DNA of 64,000 nucleotides from Warburgia ugandensis (GCA_035236585.1 CP141136.1:57367136-57431135); one strand, 5' to 3'; positions 35,952 to 48,809 are shown, counted from the stretch's first letter. Numbers and translations: made by a program. The notes: a model not told the origin generated them from the sequence alone.

Positions 35952-36111
35952 ACCATGCATCTGTTCTGTGGAAGAGATACCAGGATTTCCCGTGTCTTTT
36001 ATCTTTGCGATAGGATTGTGTTTAGGGAATCCCTTTCAATTATGATAGGATTTGGTGATACCAAAAGCTAGAGTTGCTATCTCAGCCTCAGCTGAATTAC
36101 GTATACCCAAT

Positions 36112-36292
36112 AAAGGGGCAGCCTGATGCACGAAGGTCTCGCCTATGCAGGGTCTGGGAAAGGGGTAGACCATAAGGGTCTATAGTAGGCATCCTTATCT
36201 TGCATTTTGCAAGAGGCTGATTCCACGACTTGAACCCGTGACCTTAAGGTCACATGACGACAACTTTTACTGTTGCACCAAGGCTCCCCTTC
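36112..36292 (-). mobile_element. Au SINE copy 14 (in LINE)
   Basis: Full-length on the minus strand with perfect 18 bp duplication GAATTACGTATACCCAAT at 36094-36111 and 36293-36310. It splits the LINE RNase H frame between the GPLGIRNS and AEAEIATLAFG motifs. Confidence 0.93.
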
Positions 36293-36340
36293 GAATTACG
36301 TATACCCAATGGCCCTAAAAAATCCAGGACGATGCTGCCA

Positions 36341-36400
36341 TGATGATTTGTTGAAGTACCTCTAACTCCATGATGATTTGTTGAAGTACCTCTAACTCCA
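36341..36400 (+). repeat. Perfect 30 bp tandem duplication in LINE
   Basis: A 30 bp unit (TGATGATTTGTTGAAGTACC plus ten bases) occurs twice head to tail inside the RNase H remnant. It is in frame, adding ten residues. Confidence 0.95.
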
Positions 36401-36763
36401 CATGGACCAGGGTTAAAATAGGAGGATCCATCGAAGTTAAGTTTAAAACAGTTAGGAAGAGAATGCCTTCTAGGTTTGTACTTACTGTTTGTGTTCGAGA
36501 TCCCCCGTTATACAATTCCAATCTCTGATAATGACACTAGCAGAGACTGAAGTGCTTGGAACCAGTGCCCCAAAATGCTGAATCCCTAAGCATCAATTCT
36601 TTGAGAACCTTCTAAGGTTTTCTCTTGCCTTTCACCCATCCATTGAATGCAGGGGTCAGCAATAGACCCGGGTAAAACCCAGTTGATGTTAAATTTCTGA
36701 ATTATATTTTCCCAAACCTTTTGCACCATTGAGTATTGGATCATGACGTGATCAATTGGTTCT

Positions 36764-36811
36764 AAACTTTTATTGCAGAACAGCACCAAACTTTTATTGC
36801 AGAACAGCACC
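36764..36811 (+). repeat. Perfect 24 bp tandem duplication in LINE
   Basis: A 24 bp unit (AAACTTTTATTGCAGAACAG plus CACC) occurs twice in the zf-RVT part. It is in frame, adding eight residues. Confidence 0.95.
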
Positions 36812-37935
36812 GTGATGGACCATACTTACCTCTGACATTTAGCTTGCCAAAGGTCAAGATTCAATAATGAATCATTGTTTAAGCAAAAAATGAGACTTTA
36901 GAAGGGACTGATGGCCGGCACACTAACTTAGCCAGAGGCCATGGATTACCTCCGGGAATCAAGTGAGTGTAGGCTGATCTGACTTAGAAAACTCCTTTTG
37001 TGGTGGGAGTCCAAATAATTGTGTCTTTCCAGTGTTCATCTGAGAATACCTTGCTAGGCCTCTACAGTAGTAGCAAGTTGATCGTTTTCTAGTCCTCTAT
37101 GAAGTCTTCTCGTTGCAATGTGCCAGGGAACTCCGTCAGAGTCTGAGTTGTAGAAGTCTCTGACTGGGGCCAAAGGTGTAGGAGAAGCTCTATATGGTCT
37201 GCAATATTCAGTAGCAAGGACATTGTCATCTAGCTACTTATCAGTCCAAAACCTTGCTTTGTTTCTTGAGTACATTATTAGTTTGATGTTGCCTTTGAAA
37301 ATTTCAAGATTTCTGATAAATAGATTAGCAGCTACCTGCTTCTTCTCCTGCATACATGGGATTTACCACCCAAGATCCTTTTTATCTCCTCATTTCAATT
37401 CTTTCCAATTGCCCATGCAGTCACCTATGCAAGTGTCTTCCACTTGGGATCCATAGACGTTTCCCATGAGCTTTCTGTCTATGACACCAAGGTTATAATA
37501 ACTTATATGCCTTGCCTTAGCATACAATGGTACAACCACGTGATCTATATACCCAATGTTGGCCTAGTAAAGTCATCACTTGTACTTAATCTCATGTGTG
37601 GGCTCGATATAGCCTAAATATTTCATCTAGAGAACTTATCATCACTAAGTGGACCTGCCATAACCATGATCATTCTGCAGGTTCTACAACTTGCATGAGG
37701 CCCCACCTTAATCTTTAATATTTTATAGGCTATATGCCTTGCATGCGGGCCGCTTCGATCATGAACATCTTATAGGCTATGTGCCTTGCATGAACCTAGC
37801 CATAAGCATTACATCATAACATTTAGTAGTTTGGCGGCCCAATAACTACTTAGAAGTTATAGCATGGCTAGATCCTATTGGATCTTCTCCATAACTTCCT
37901 TTTGACAGATATCAAGAAAACAAAACTCTGAAGAC

Positions 37936-37940
<5 letters not shown>

Positions 37941-37982
<42 letters not shown>
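37941..37982 (+). repeat. (CT)n microsatellite
   Basis: About 21 CT units followed by AAAATCTC. A longer CT array follows at 38166. Confidence 0.97.
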
Positions 37983-37983
<1 letters not shown>

Positions 37984-38046
37984 AAATCTCAAGGTGAGAG
38001 ACCCACTATGTTCTTCTTTTTTCTAGTTGAACATTATGTATTTATC

Positions 38047-38133
38047 AAATCTTACGGATATGATGCCAGCTAACTCCCCTTGTAGGTTATGCATGGATCA
38101 AATCTCACGGATACGATGTCATCTAATTCATAT
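38047..38133 (+). repeat. 50 bp-spaced imperfect duplication
   Basis: ATCAAATCTTACGGATATGA and ATCAAATCTCACGGATACGA, with matching downstream text, lie about 50 bp apart between the two CT arrays. Confidence 0.65.
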
Positions 38134-38160
38134 GAACTTTCGGAGAAACAATAATGATCT

Positions 38161-38165
<5 letters not shown>

Positions 38166-38254
<89 letters not shown>
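38166..38254 (+). repeat. (CT)n microsatellite, long
   Basis: About 44 uninterrupted CT units, the longest simple repeat in the window. Confidence 0.97.
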
Positions 38255-38255
<1 letters not shown>

Positions 38256-38661
38256 AGATAGTTGCTTTCTTTAAAAGTTTAAAGCCCAAAAGATAAGAAT
38301 TCTCTCTCCCACTATTTTTCACAACTCAACAATGAGGGTGTTTCATCTTGGAATGTGAAACCATAGGATCATACTTATCTCTCTCTGCCTTACATAAAAG
38401 GGTAACCTCATAAATGAGTTAAAAGGTTAAAGAGTGTTATTCTTCCAAAAGTGTACAATGAACATTTTCTTAGGATCGATCACCTATGCACAGTCCTATG
38501 GACACTATAGATAGTTAAATATTGACGTGTTTAACCTTGAAAAATATATCCAAAAGATATTGTTGGACAAGGACATTCTCCTTCTATAAGGCATTTTAAA
38601 CATGAACATGATACAAATCAAAGATTTTTTTTTTTGGGGCAAAGATATAATTATGTTAAGA

Positions 38662-39000
38662 TGTGAAGACCTCACCATCACTTGGTTAGTAGAACTCCTT
38701 CTGAAGTGAATTTGTACTATTTATTTTTGTGTTTGTTACATGTTTGGAATGGGGGGCCATTTTGGTCCCTCTATAAGGAGTAGGTTGCCATTTTCCTCCA
38801 CATAATGGGTCAAATTGAATCCCATAGGAAGTTGGCTAAACACTTCTAACACTCCAGAAACCATTAGCCATCACTTTAACGAGAACATAATTATATGGAG
38901 TAACTTACTATACTGGCTTTTGATAGGGTTGTATTGGGACAATTTTTGTCACACGCATAGACGCATGTATGCTAATGGAAGAGCAGGCAAGCTATGGCAG
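38662..39000 (+). repeat. Possible LTR fragment
   Basis: Starts TGTGAAGACCTCACC and contains GGGGGCCATTTTGGTCCCTC and TATAAGGAGTAGG, typical of plant LTR sequence. No partner copy and no end were identified. Confidence 0.3.
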
Positions 39001-39323
39001 TAGAAATCTACTAACTACACAAAATGTCATGTGTGCATGCTCTTTGGATATGAAGTTTACATATGTTTACACTAGTTGGGAAGACTTTGCCACTTATTGT
39101 AGAGTATTTGCACCCACACTTGGTAAATTGCTCTCTTCCTCCTTGGTTAAGTTAAACATTTTGCATGAAATAGTGTCTATCCTTATAACTTTGATAAATT
39201 TGAACATATATCGGAAAATATTGTGTTATAGACTTTAGATACGACTCTACCCTTTTTGGACATATGACTCCATACAAGGTGAGCATTACCATTTGACAAA
39301 GTTTTGGCTTGCAAATACTAGAA

Positions 39324-40615
39324 TGTAACACCCCAGGTTTTTTTTTTATAACATTTTTTATAATAATAATAATATTAGTTGGGATCCCAAATCAAAAGAT
39401 TCTATTAATTATTGTATTTAGACATTTACTTAAAAACCTCTGGGTGTTATCTTCTTTTTTCAAAAAACACCACGACCATGATTAAAAGATAATTATAGGT
39501 ACGCATTAAATTTTTTTAAGACTACTAATATCAAATCCAATGTCAAATCAACGATGCCTTTATTTTTAAAACAATAAATATCCAAAAACATTAATAATGT
39601 GGCCAATGATCTATCCATTATAACATTCCACCATACTTAAAGACATGTCTATAATATATATAAATGTCATAATTAAACCCATCTAATGGAAGTATATAGT
39701 CTATAACGTAGGTTCAAATTATAGTTCATCTAATCACTCACGTCGAGCTATTTAGCAACCAAATCAAGGTGGTCCCCACTGCTATCATTGTCCCTCTACG
39801 GCCTTGCCCTTCTTACTATCGTGCTTTATATCTAAGGCATTGCAAAACAAAGCAATGCCTCAGCAAGCTATTGCTTGTGTAGGTACATAGACATTTAATA
39901 TAATAACAAGAAAAAATGAGATCAAATAACAATGTTGATATAATATGTAGATCAATTATCCATGAAAATATAAGTATCATAAGTAATGCCAATATAGTCT
40001 TAAAACATCATATGTGATGAAACATGCACCCAACAGATTTAAAACATGATAATCTCATGGATGTAAAACATGATATGATCCAATATCAATGAGCATACAA
40101 TAACAAACAGGTTACCCCAAGGTACATGTGTCCCACAAGTGTCTCATACACTCGTACAATAGATCATGAGTACTCATATCAATCCTCTGAATGTCGTCAC
40201 ACCCAAGCATACAATAACATCTTCATGCTCATCATGCAAGCATATAGAACAAGAGTATGAATAGTTATGCTGCAGTGGCGGCCCTTCTAGCGTCTCAACC
40301 ACTGCTGGTCACCGTCGACACCATAATGAGAGACTTAACGTCCATCCCCTTGGAAATGCCCAAACCGATGTGTGGACTATCCATGTTACTAAACCCCTAC
40401 TGAAAGACATCTATGAGTAGGCCTCTATTACATCACAAATTTAGAGGGTGGGTGGCTGGCCCTACTCTCTCCTAGCATGACATCCACCAGGTGAGAGCAC
40501 CCTTCATAAATCACAAGTTACGAAAATTGCGTATCTCATCAAACCAAGAGCACTCGTGGCTCACAATCCCCCAGGCACACCCCTCATCCCAAGGTTAGCC
40601 TCTCAAAAGACTAGT
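39324..40615 (-). repeat. LTR-like repeat A with conserved double hairpin
   Basis: Starts TGTAACACCCCAGG, a beginning common to plant LTR-type repeats. At 39832-39863 a stem CTAAGGCATTGC/GCAATGCCTCAG encloses an 8 nt loop, and a second stem CAAGC/GCTTG follows at once (39863-39877). The same module, inverted, is in repeat B (60128-60174). No protein domain was found. The far end is uncertain. Confidence 0.45.
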
Positions 40616-42930
40616 GTTGATTGTTTAACCGCAAGTGCACGGGCTATTGTAGTGTAGTTTATGCAAGTACGGGTCGATCTCACGAGGACTTGATTTAAAA
40701 TGATGGAGTTTGAATAAAATTCAATTATGTAAAATTAAAAATAAATCACTCAAAATTACTAGAATTATTAAAATGAGAATCAATATTCAGATCTAATCAA
40801 ATTCTCAAAAATACAGAATTTTCAGTTCTGAAATAAATCAAATCAAATCAAATAATGAGAAAAAACTACTTTCCTAGATCAATCTTTATCAAAATCTTCA
40901 CTTCTGGTCTTCTAAAATTTGATCCGCCTTTACAGATATCTTCAGCACGTTCTTGATTAGTAATCCACCGGTCAGATTTGATAGATTCTTCAAAATGGTC
41001 AAGATCTGGATTAAATTGTAATTTCAAGATTTGGACGGCTCAGATTGATTTCTGGGTTTCAGATAGAAGATCCAATGCATTGATTATGTCTAGGGATATC
41101 CTAATAATGACTCTGTAAAATTAATTTGAATTTCGTTGAGAAATAAAGGAGAAATTGAGGATTTGGTTTTGATTAAGGCTAACCCGTTGATTGGGTTAAG
41201 CCTTAATTAATCTGTCTGGAATTTGTCTGTTCCTGGATAAGAAAAAGATGGATAAAATAGAACTAGAATAAAGCAGGACACATATGTAATTTTTGAAAAA
41301 GGACAGAAATGGAATTGAATTTTAAGAAAGAGGGGCAAAATCAGAATTTTGTTAAAATTTGGTTTTTTAGAGAAAAACCAGATGAACACGATGGAGATGG
41401 GAGATGGGAGATGGGGAAGAAGAAGGAGAAAAGGAGAAGAAAGGAGGAGAGAAGAGAGGAGAGGAGAGGAAGAGGAAGAGGGAAGAAGGAGGGAAACCCG
41501 ACTTGGGTTTCCTTCCCTGGAACGTCCGGAAGCATAGAGGGAGGTGGGAACGACGATGAAGAGGGAAGGGAAATAGTGAACTTGAGTTCACCAGTGTCGC
41601 ATCTGGAGTAGCCAGTGATCAGAGGTGGGGAGCAGCAGGCAAAGAGTGAGAGAGATGGGAAAGAGAGGTGCTAGGCGTGGTGCTGGACCACCGATGATCC
41701 TTGGAGATTGGACTGGGTAGGAGGAGGGTATCGTCCAAATCTAGTCTGGGAAACTTCTACTGCCGTGCGGTGGTGGAGAAGCAGGGGTAGACGACGTCGG
41801 CCGGTCCTGGAAAGCTCTGCACTACTGGAAAGATGAGGAGGGGTTGTTCTGTCTTTGTCGTGCTGCCAAAGGTGGAGTAGGGGACTAGATTTGGTGAACT
41901 CGATGATGGGTGCAGCAAGGAAAGGAAGAAGAAATGGAAAGAGGAAGAGACTGGAGAAAAATTTGGGAAGAAGGGCTTGTTCAGTCTATGCGACAGATGT
42001 TGGGAGTTGGGTGGAAAAGAGAAACGGAAAGAAAAAGAAGAACGTTGGTGCGAATAGAGATAGGATACGGGTTTGGGTGTGGAGGCAATGGAGATTAGAG
42101 GGTGAAGCAGTGATGGTGAAGGAAGCAGTGCACTAGAGGAATTGGGGTGATAGTGAAAGATCCACAGTGATTGTTGGGATGAAGAAGCAGAATGGTGTTG
42201 GAGATGTGGGCAGTACTGGGTAAGTGAAAAGAGACAGATGAGAGATAGGTGGGGGTTGGATTTGAGAGTGAAGAGGAGGGAAAGAGAGCCTGGGATGAGA
42301 AGAGAGAAAGAGAGGAGAAGAGAGAAGTGGGAGAATGGGAAGTGGGGGAGAGTTGGGTACGGTTGGGAAAGAGAGAGGGAGTAGAAGGAGAGGAGTGGAA
42401 AGTGTCATGGTGCCTGGGTTGTGCGATAAATAAAGAGTAGAAATGAGAGGGAGAGTAGAATAAGGAAGGAAGGAAGAGATGGGAAAGAAAGGAAGAAGAC
42501 GGGTACGTGAGAGTGAGGAAGGGAAAAAGAAAAAGAAAAGAAGGAAAAAGAGGAAAAAGAAAAGAAAGGAAAGAAAGAAAAAGAAAAGGAAAGAAAGAAG
42601 TGGGAGAAAGGGTTGCCTTTTTTCTCATGATTCCAAATTTAGCTCCATTGTCTTCTAGGAAACTATCACCATCTTCATAGGTGATCTGGGCCATCCATTG
42701 CCCTTTAAGATGATCTGCACCGTTATCTTTTAATCATAGCCGTCCGTGCGTCCTTTGGTTGATCTACAAAAGAAAAGACTAAATTAGAATCATCTGAACC
42801 ATACATTAGTCATCTAATAAACTCTAATGATCATCTGACCATTGATTTTGACAAATTAAGGTTTGGATGGTCAATTGGATTTAAATTCAAAATCAAGCTA
42901 AGTTTTGTAAAATTGAACGGTTAGATGATT
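40616..42930. repeat. Unclassified repeat with purine-rich tract
   Basis: Begins near TGTTGATTGTTTAACCGCAA and GTGCACGGGCTATTG, text that recurs in plant repeats. It contains a 1.2 kb tract (41390-42610) almost entirely A and G on the plus strand. ORFs of up to 199 codons in this tract are low-complexity by-products (Ser/Phe/Leu-rich or Glu/Lys/Arg-rich). No protein domain. Confidence 0.4.
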
Positions 42931-45900
42931 TAAAGTTTCTTTTTTCATAAGTTTAATTATTTTATTTAGAAGATTAAATGGTTAGGAAAGTAGTTGTTTA
43001 ATGCAAGTTTCCTTAGGTTAATTATTAATTTCAAGCTTAGAAAAGTTAAGTTAACAAAGTTGTTAAAATTGCACTTGAAGAAAGTTCACTTTAGGAAAGT
43101 CTTTAATTTTGGAAAGTCATAGATTTAGAAAGTCTCATTTAGGAAAGTTTTCAATTTTAGCAAGTTTCTAATTTATGCACAATTTTCATTTTCATTTCCA
43201 TGTCTTATTTTTCATTCTTAACTTAGGGTAAAAACCCCTTAAATTTTGGCTAGGTTAACATTGGTTCAACTCTTCATGGGATCAACCTCACTAGTGTGCT
43301 ATATTGCAAATGATTAGTGTGTTTGTGAGTTTTATTTAAAACAACAATAGCCCCTAAACAGTTGGTATGATATTTTACTTAAAGAATGATATGTTTATGT
43401 CTAGTCAATTTATTTTTCCAATACTTCACCATTAAAAACTTATCATAGAGGATTATGTAAGTTGGATTGGAATTTATGCTCCCCTATTTTTCTAGTTTTA
43501 GTGGATGAAAGTATAGTTATTAAATCTATGAAGGCAGTTTCTGTACCACCAATAAAATCTAGTAATTGGAAAAATGTAAATTAGCTTTTAGTATGTTTAA
43601 TCTAATAGACATGGATATGTGTTCCCTTCTTTATCAAATGGTTTTAGCTGAAAACTGTTGAACTATGAGTGTAATAAATATGCATTGTTTTTTTATAACA
43701 TACTTTGTGAAAATGTAGTATGGATATATGTTTTCATGTTCTGCTTATTTAAATGTATTTGTGTTGATCATGAGAGACATTCTTGAGAACATCTATACAA
43801 GGTGAAGGTGGGCAGTGAACAAAGATTTATATGCCAAGATCAAATTTTTACTAATTTGGCCATTCATTTGTCAGGCCCTAGGGTACATAGGTGATTACCA
43901 AAAGCTTCTCCTTTAGATATTTTTAATGGTTACCTGGTTGTAAATGTATGGTCCATGAAGTCTAAAAGTAATAGTAACAATATCTCAAGCATTCTAGCAC
44001 CAAAATCTTTCCATGAACAAGCAAATGCTCACAATAACTAAGAAAAATATAAAAGGGAAAATAAAATAAGAAACTATGCTCACTTACATAATGAAACTGA
44101 TTGCTATCTTTTCTTATATATAGTGTTGAGCGGGTTATCTTAACATGACCCAAGAAAAGATAATTTATGAATTATCATGAGAAGGAGATAGATGAGAACA
44201 AGGAGTGCTGCAAATGTTAGACAAGCAAGTTATCTAAGATTTCATATTTGCATAAACTAATACTTTACAATATTGACATCTCATACTACCTTTTTTATAT
44301 AACTGTGCCATTTAGTAGGAGCTCTGAATTGTATACCTCAGCTCCTACAATTAAAAGGTACACAAAGATCTACTAAAATTGAGTGTTGCAAATGATTCAT
44401 ATTATTGTTGTTTGTGTTTTACAAATATGTAGCAGTAGATTAGTTGCCATACTTTTCTTGATGAGAGGGAAATGGGTTGTATAATCTTATTCACATCATC
44501 ATCAAGACTTTATCCTAGTTAGGGGTCCACATGAATCTTGCTCCTTAATTCCCCTCTATATTAAGTATCATGGCTTCATTTAGTCCCAAAGTTTTTAAAT
44601 TAGTATAATCTTATTTACATGAAAGAATCAATAGATCATAAATCTTATCATCCTTTATTATAGATCTACCAATTCTCTCCTACATTTAATTGATGACATA
44701 ATCTTCTACCACTAAAGCTTTATTCAGATTGTGATATAATCACAAGTTTCTACATCTAATGTAAAGAGCATAAAACCAAGTTGAATTGAATGGTTTTTAC
44801 TATTTCATCATTTAATAAGAAGCTATAAAGAACTACCCTAACCAACTGACTTTAATTGGCAATAAGTTAAATATTTTATGGAGCACCCATGATTTAGAAG
44901 TAGAATCCAAACACTAATTAAGAAAGTTGTGAATATTACTTACAATGAATATATGACATTTTTCCATTGTGCTTTTGTTTTGTGCCTAATGTTTTCTAAA
45001 GTCAAGAGTTTGAGAATCTTATCAACTGAATAGACCTAGAAAATAGGAGGGAGAAATGTAACTGATCTAGGGCCTACCTATATTGTAATTATCCCAAATC
45101 AAGATCATAAGGTTACTAACTTACAACAGAACTTGAATAAAATGATTTAGCGCCATACTATTCCTCTAATCAAATTCTTATTAAGGATTACTAAAAACAA
45201 TAACTCAATAGATAGAATCTCTCTTATCTCATGTCTGAAGAGCCTTTAACCTGCAAAAGTTGTTCTAAGTACATGTCATGTGACTAGTCCTGCCACCTAC
45301 ATTTCATGTTACAATATATATCCTACCACACATAGAATACATCATATCATTGTAAAAATAAAGGGTTAACACAGTTAAAAATAAGCTTTTTCAAAATAAA
45401 AAAAGAGAGGGAAAGTTACTAGCTCTAGGACAAACATGATATTTTATACTGGAAGTCCTGAATTTCCGATTGGCTGGTTGAGTAGTTCAAGTTACCTAGA
45501 TTCAATCCTTTGATTCTTGAACTCGTATGCCTTTGTGGAAGGAAGCATAAAAAATAAGAAAGAAGGGAAGAAAAGACAAATTAGAAAATTGCTTAAATTT
45601 CATGTGTACCAATAAACTTTAATCTCCATTGCAATAAATAAAAAAGAATATAAACAAAGTGAGGCCTACATCACTGCACTAATCTAGGGATTTTCTTTTT
45701 CAATTGGACTGTTGAAGGCAACCACTTCTTTCCGTAATGAAGTGAGAGCATATTAAGTTACCAAGCGGACACTAAAGTCACAAATCTAACATTTGAAAGC
45801 TAATATTTACACCCCTTAAACATTTTTTATAATTGCAAAGAGACAATGATGAGCAATGGAAGGGGGATTTTGACCTTCCCATCCCACCTAAACTTTAACT

Positions 45901-46588
45901 CTTGTGGTCGAGCTCTCTACATAGGTTAGTGTATTATAGTGTTTTAGAAACTACTTGTGTTATCTTTCCCATATGATAACTTGCTATCCTTTGTTACCAA
46001 AGTCAAACTAGAGAATAAGACGAAAAGGAATAGTCAAATGCTTTGAAAGGATTGTTGAGAAAGGGAGAGGTTATTTGGCTTTTTAGTTGTAAATAATTTC
46101 AATGACAAATGGATTTCAAAGAGAATAGATTACTCAGTTTTGATTGATGAAGAACCCACAACATTATCTTATGTCTAGAGTAGCAATCTTCTTAGCACTT
46201 ATCATCCAGCAACTATGGCAAAAAATAATATACTTATGTATAGATGCCATGACAAAAAATAAGGATAAAGTGAAGTGACACTTGATCCTTGCATTTTAGT
46301 AGAAGTCATTCTTAAATCTAAGTGGCTAACCACCATATAGAAACCTCATTGGGACAAATGATTAGTAAGTTATAGAGATTGAAAATTAAGATGACAAATC
46401 TCAAATAATGCAGACTAATATAGTTGTTTATTTACATTAAATGGATAGGTTTCAGATATTGATAATAATTTTCCAATCCACGTTCAACTTTGCTGAGTCA
46501 AGTTCATATACATATGAGTTTGGTAAAAAACAATTATTATGTTGTAGTGAGGCAGCAAAACCTACTAAACATAAAACAAAGACACATC
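42931..46588. other. AT-rich intergenic block
   Basis: No ORF above chance, no terminal repeats and no recognisable element. Near 43010-43170 the word GAAAGT recurs loosely (TTAGGAAAGT). Confidence 0.5.
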
Positions 46589-46738
46589 AGAGTTGTCGTC
46601 ATGTAAACTGAAGGTCATGAAATAGCCTCTTGCAAAAATGCAAAGTAATGTTACATACTAATAAATCCTTTGTGGTTCGCCCTTGCCTCGAACCCTACAT
46701 ATGTGGGAGCTTCGTGCATTGGTCAGTCCTTTTGTTTT
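46589..46738 (+). mobile_element. Au SINE copy 15 (deleted)
   Basis: Starts at AGAGTTGTCGTCATG, lacks the B-box stretch, then AGCCTCTTGCAAAAATGCAA, TTTGTGGTTCGCCC and GGGAGCTTCGTGCATTGG. The 3' end has a T-rich tail. Confidence 0.8.
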
Positions 46739-48717
46739 TTTATGACGCTAGTTATTTGATGAACACAACAATTACACTATAGGCTTGGGTAATTCAAGGA
46801 AGCTTGACTGACTATGGATGCCCAAAACCATGTTGACTTGAGCAAGTCCACCATTGGCCTTGGATGGTCTTACAAAGTGATATATTTTCATAAGAATCTC
46901 TCACTTTAGCAAAGACGTTTCACTCATTCAATACTATGATAATATTTTGAGTGATGCTAATCAACACAAGAATTCAGATCTCCTAGCATATGAATTTGTG
47001 CTGAAAGGGCCGAAGAAAATATGTAGAATTTGCTTATCAACGTGCTAGATAAGATTCAGAAAAAGGTCAAATTTGGGATTCTAAGGAAGGGTGTGGCTGA
47101 GCTTGTCAGAAGGCAACCCCAAATGGATCTTCCCCTGAACTCAATGAGGGTCTTTGATGGAGGGTTGGTATTTCTAAGGTTGGAGGTGATTTAATGGCTA
47201 CATTAGAAAGACTTATGATCTTTACTTCATGCCTTATATAGAATAGCTCTAGTAAAACATGTCCCAGAATTTATAACATGTATAACACAACTTATAATAC
47301 ACCTTTGAAAGTGTAATCCTATACATCCAAGTTTGATATGTAAGGTGCTAAGAGAAATACATGTCCTACTTTCTCTTTCTTTGTTTCTTTCTTTCTTGAG
47401 ATAGAAATTCAAGTTCCATTAGGCTAACATGTCGCATACATTTTTATTCCAATTTAAGAGTGATGGAAAAACTACATCTAATGTCTTGCTTGAAACCAAC
47501 TTTAGCCCATAGTTCTACTTTTAACATGCTCCAACGCTTTATATACAAAATATGAGAAAGAATTTTTTAGTTGTCAAATTCCCAAGCCCTAACAAAATAG
47601 AAGTGCAAAGTGTTGCATTTTGAAAATTGGTGGGTTTTCTCTTTATATCTAGACAACAACTTGGAAATCCCAAATTCCAACAAGCAACCAACAAATCTCA
47701 AATTTTATCAACATAACCAACCCTGAGACAGATGAAACCAAAAACTACAAGTTTCAACAACTTAGAAATCTCACATTTTAACATAATAAGAATTCAGATT
47801 CTATCAATATGAGTGTCATTAGAAATATCTAAGGTACAAAATAACCCTCCGAGAATTGTACATGAACAAAATTATACTACAATAGATGTAAGTAGTTGAA
47901 AACCTAAAACAAAAATCTCCAAATTTTGGAGCCAAAGTATCATTTTATATAAATATCCAAGCTCTAACACACCTAAAGAAAAATCCCAAACTCTCAACTA
48001 ATTTTCAATAAAAAAAAAGTTACACACTTAAGATCAAACATAAAAGATAATATGAAACCAACTGAAGATGGAATTAGAGATACGAGAGAATAAAAAACTC
48101 CAGAAAAATATAGATAGATAATAACTTACCTAGCAAGATACAGGTTGTAGGAAGAAAGGAAAAGGCGCCAAGAAGAAAAAGGGGGGAAATATTTGGAAGA
48201 AAAAACCTAGGCAAAATGAGCAAAATCCATATGTAACTGTAAAGAGAGATGATGGGAAGAATGGAAACGGTGAGGTCAAGCTCTAAGTATGTGGGATTAG
48301 GTACAAAGAGGGGAAAACCTGGAAATAATGATTCATAGGGAAGAACATTTTTTAAAGTAAGATATAAACCAAGTGGATTGGTGGAAGGAAGAGTACTGGC
48401 AAAAAGATTTCTCTTGAAGTCAAGGGATTCTCATAGATATCTGCATCAGATAGGAAAAACTTGGTAGAAAAGGATTCATTCCTTTGGAAAGTACTGGGGC
48501 TTCAGACCCACCAAAGAAAAGGCATTTATAGCAGTGGGATATAGTTTTACAGGCAAAATATTGCCGGTGCAGCATCTTTCTGTAATGGTGTGACCATACA
48601 CAATTAGCATTACAAAATATCATAGAATGTTACTTCAGTTTGATAAAGTGATTTTCCATACTCTAAGTGATCTCGTCGTATCCCATTAAAAAGCAATCAT
48701 ATATTGTGGTTCCTATT
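46739..48717. other. AT-rich intergenic block
   Basis: No recognised gene. From 47640 to 48010 there are loose repeats of CCCAAATT/AAATCTCAAA-type words, too irregular to call a satellite. Confidence 0.45.
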
Positions 48718-48732
48718 TATGTCATTACATAA

Positions 48733-48809
48733 AAAAAGGGCAGCCTCGGTGCATGAAACTCCAGAGTATGCAGGGTCCGAGAAAGGGGCAAACCACAACG
48801 GTCTATATA
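48733..48809 (-). mobile_element. Au SINE copy 16 (77 bp stub)
   Basis: Only the 3' ~75 bp remain (from GACCGTTGTGGTTTGCCCC to GGGCTGCCC and T tail, minus strand). It is bounded by a perfect 15 bp duplication TATGTCATTACATAA (48718-48732 and 48810-48824). Confidence 0.85.

Larger units (their letters stand above)
35675..37460 (-). mobile_element. LINE ORF2 C-terminal remnant (zf-RVT + RNase H)
   Basis: On the minus strand, in frames broken by stops and shifts, the order is: RFWTDK.LDDNVLA (about 37250, a tryptophan codon now TAG), VPSKVSFFA (about 36900), KVWENIIQKFNINWVLPG (36640-36730; zinc-binding reverse-transcriptase tail, zf-RVT), FKLNFDGSSYFNPGPCG (about 36440; RNase H core), then AEAEIATLAFGI (about 36080). 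It ends with NSVVDNLAAEGVILDEP and a stop at 35675. This is the typical C-terminal order of plant L1-type LINE ORF2. Two Au SINEs interrupt the RNase H part. No reverse-transcriptase catalytic region was found, so it is a dead fragment. Confidence 0.8.

Noticed and set aside
37941..38254. Regularly spaced repeats resembling an array
   Set aside because: Simple CT microsatellites, not CRISPR; a plant nuclear context excludes CRISPR arrays.
41309..41611. 100-codon plus-strand ORF
   Set aside because: Glu/Lys/Arg runs are a by-product of the same purine tract.
42095..42694. 199-codon minus-strand ORF
   Set aside because: Ser/Phe/Leu/Pro-rich low complexity arising from the purine-rich tract; no domain, signal of selection or splice context.
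46990..47200. Possible coding text (short frame with GVAELVRRQPQMDLP-like sequence)
   Set aside because: No extension in frame and no recognisable domain; may be an old retroelement scrap but not supportable.
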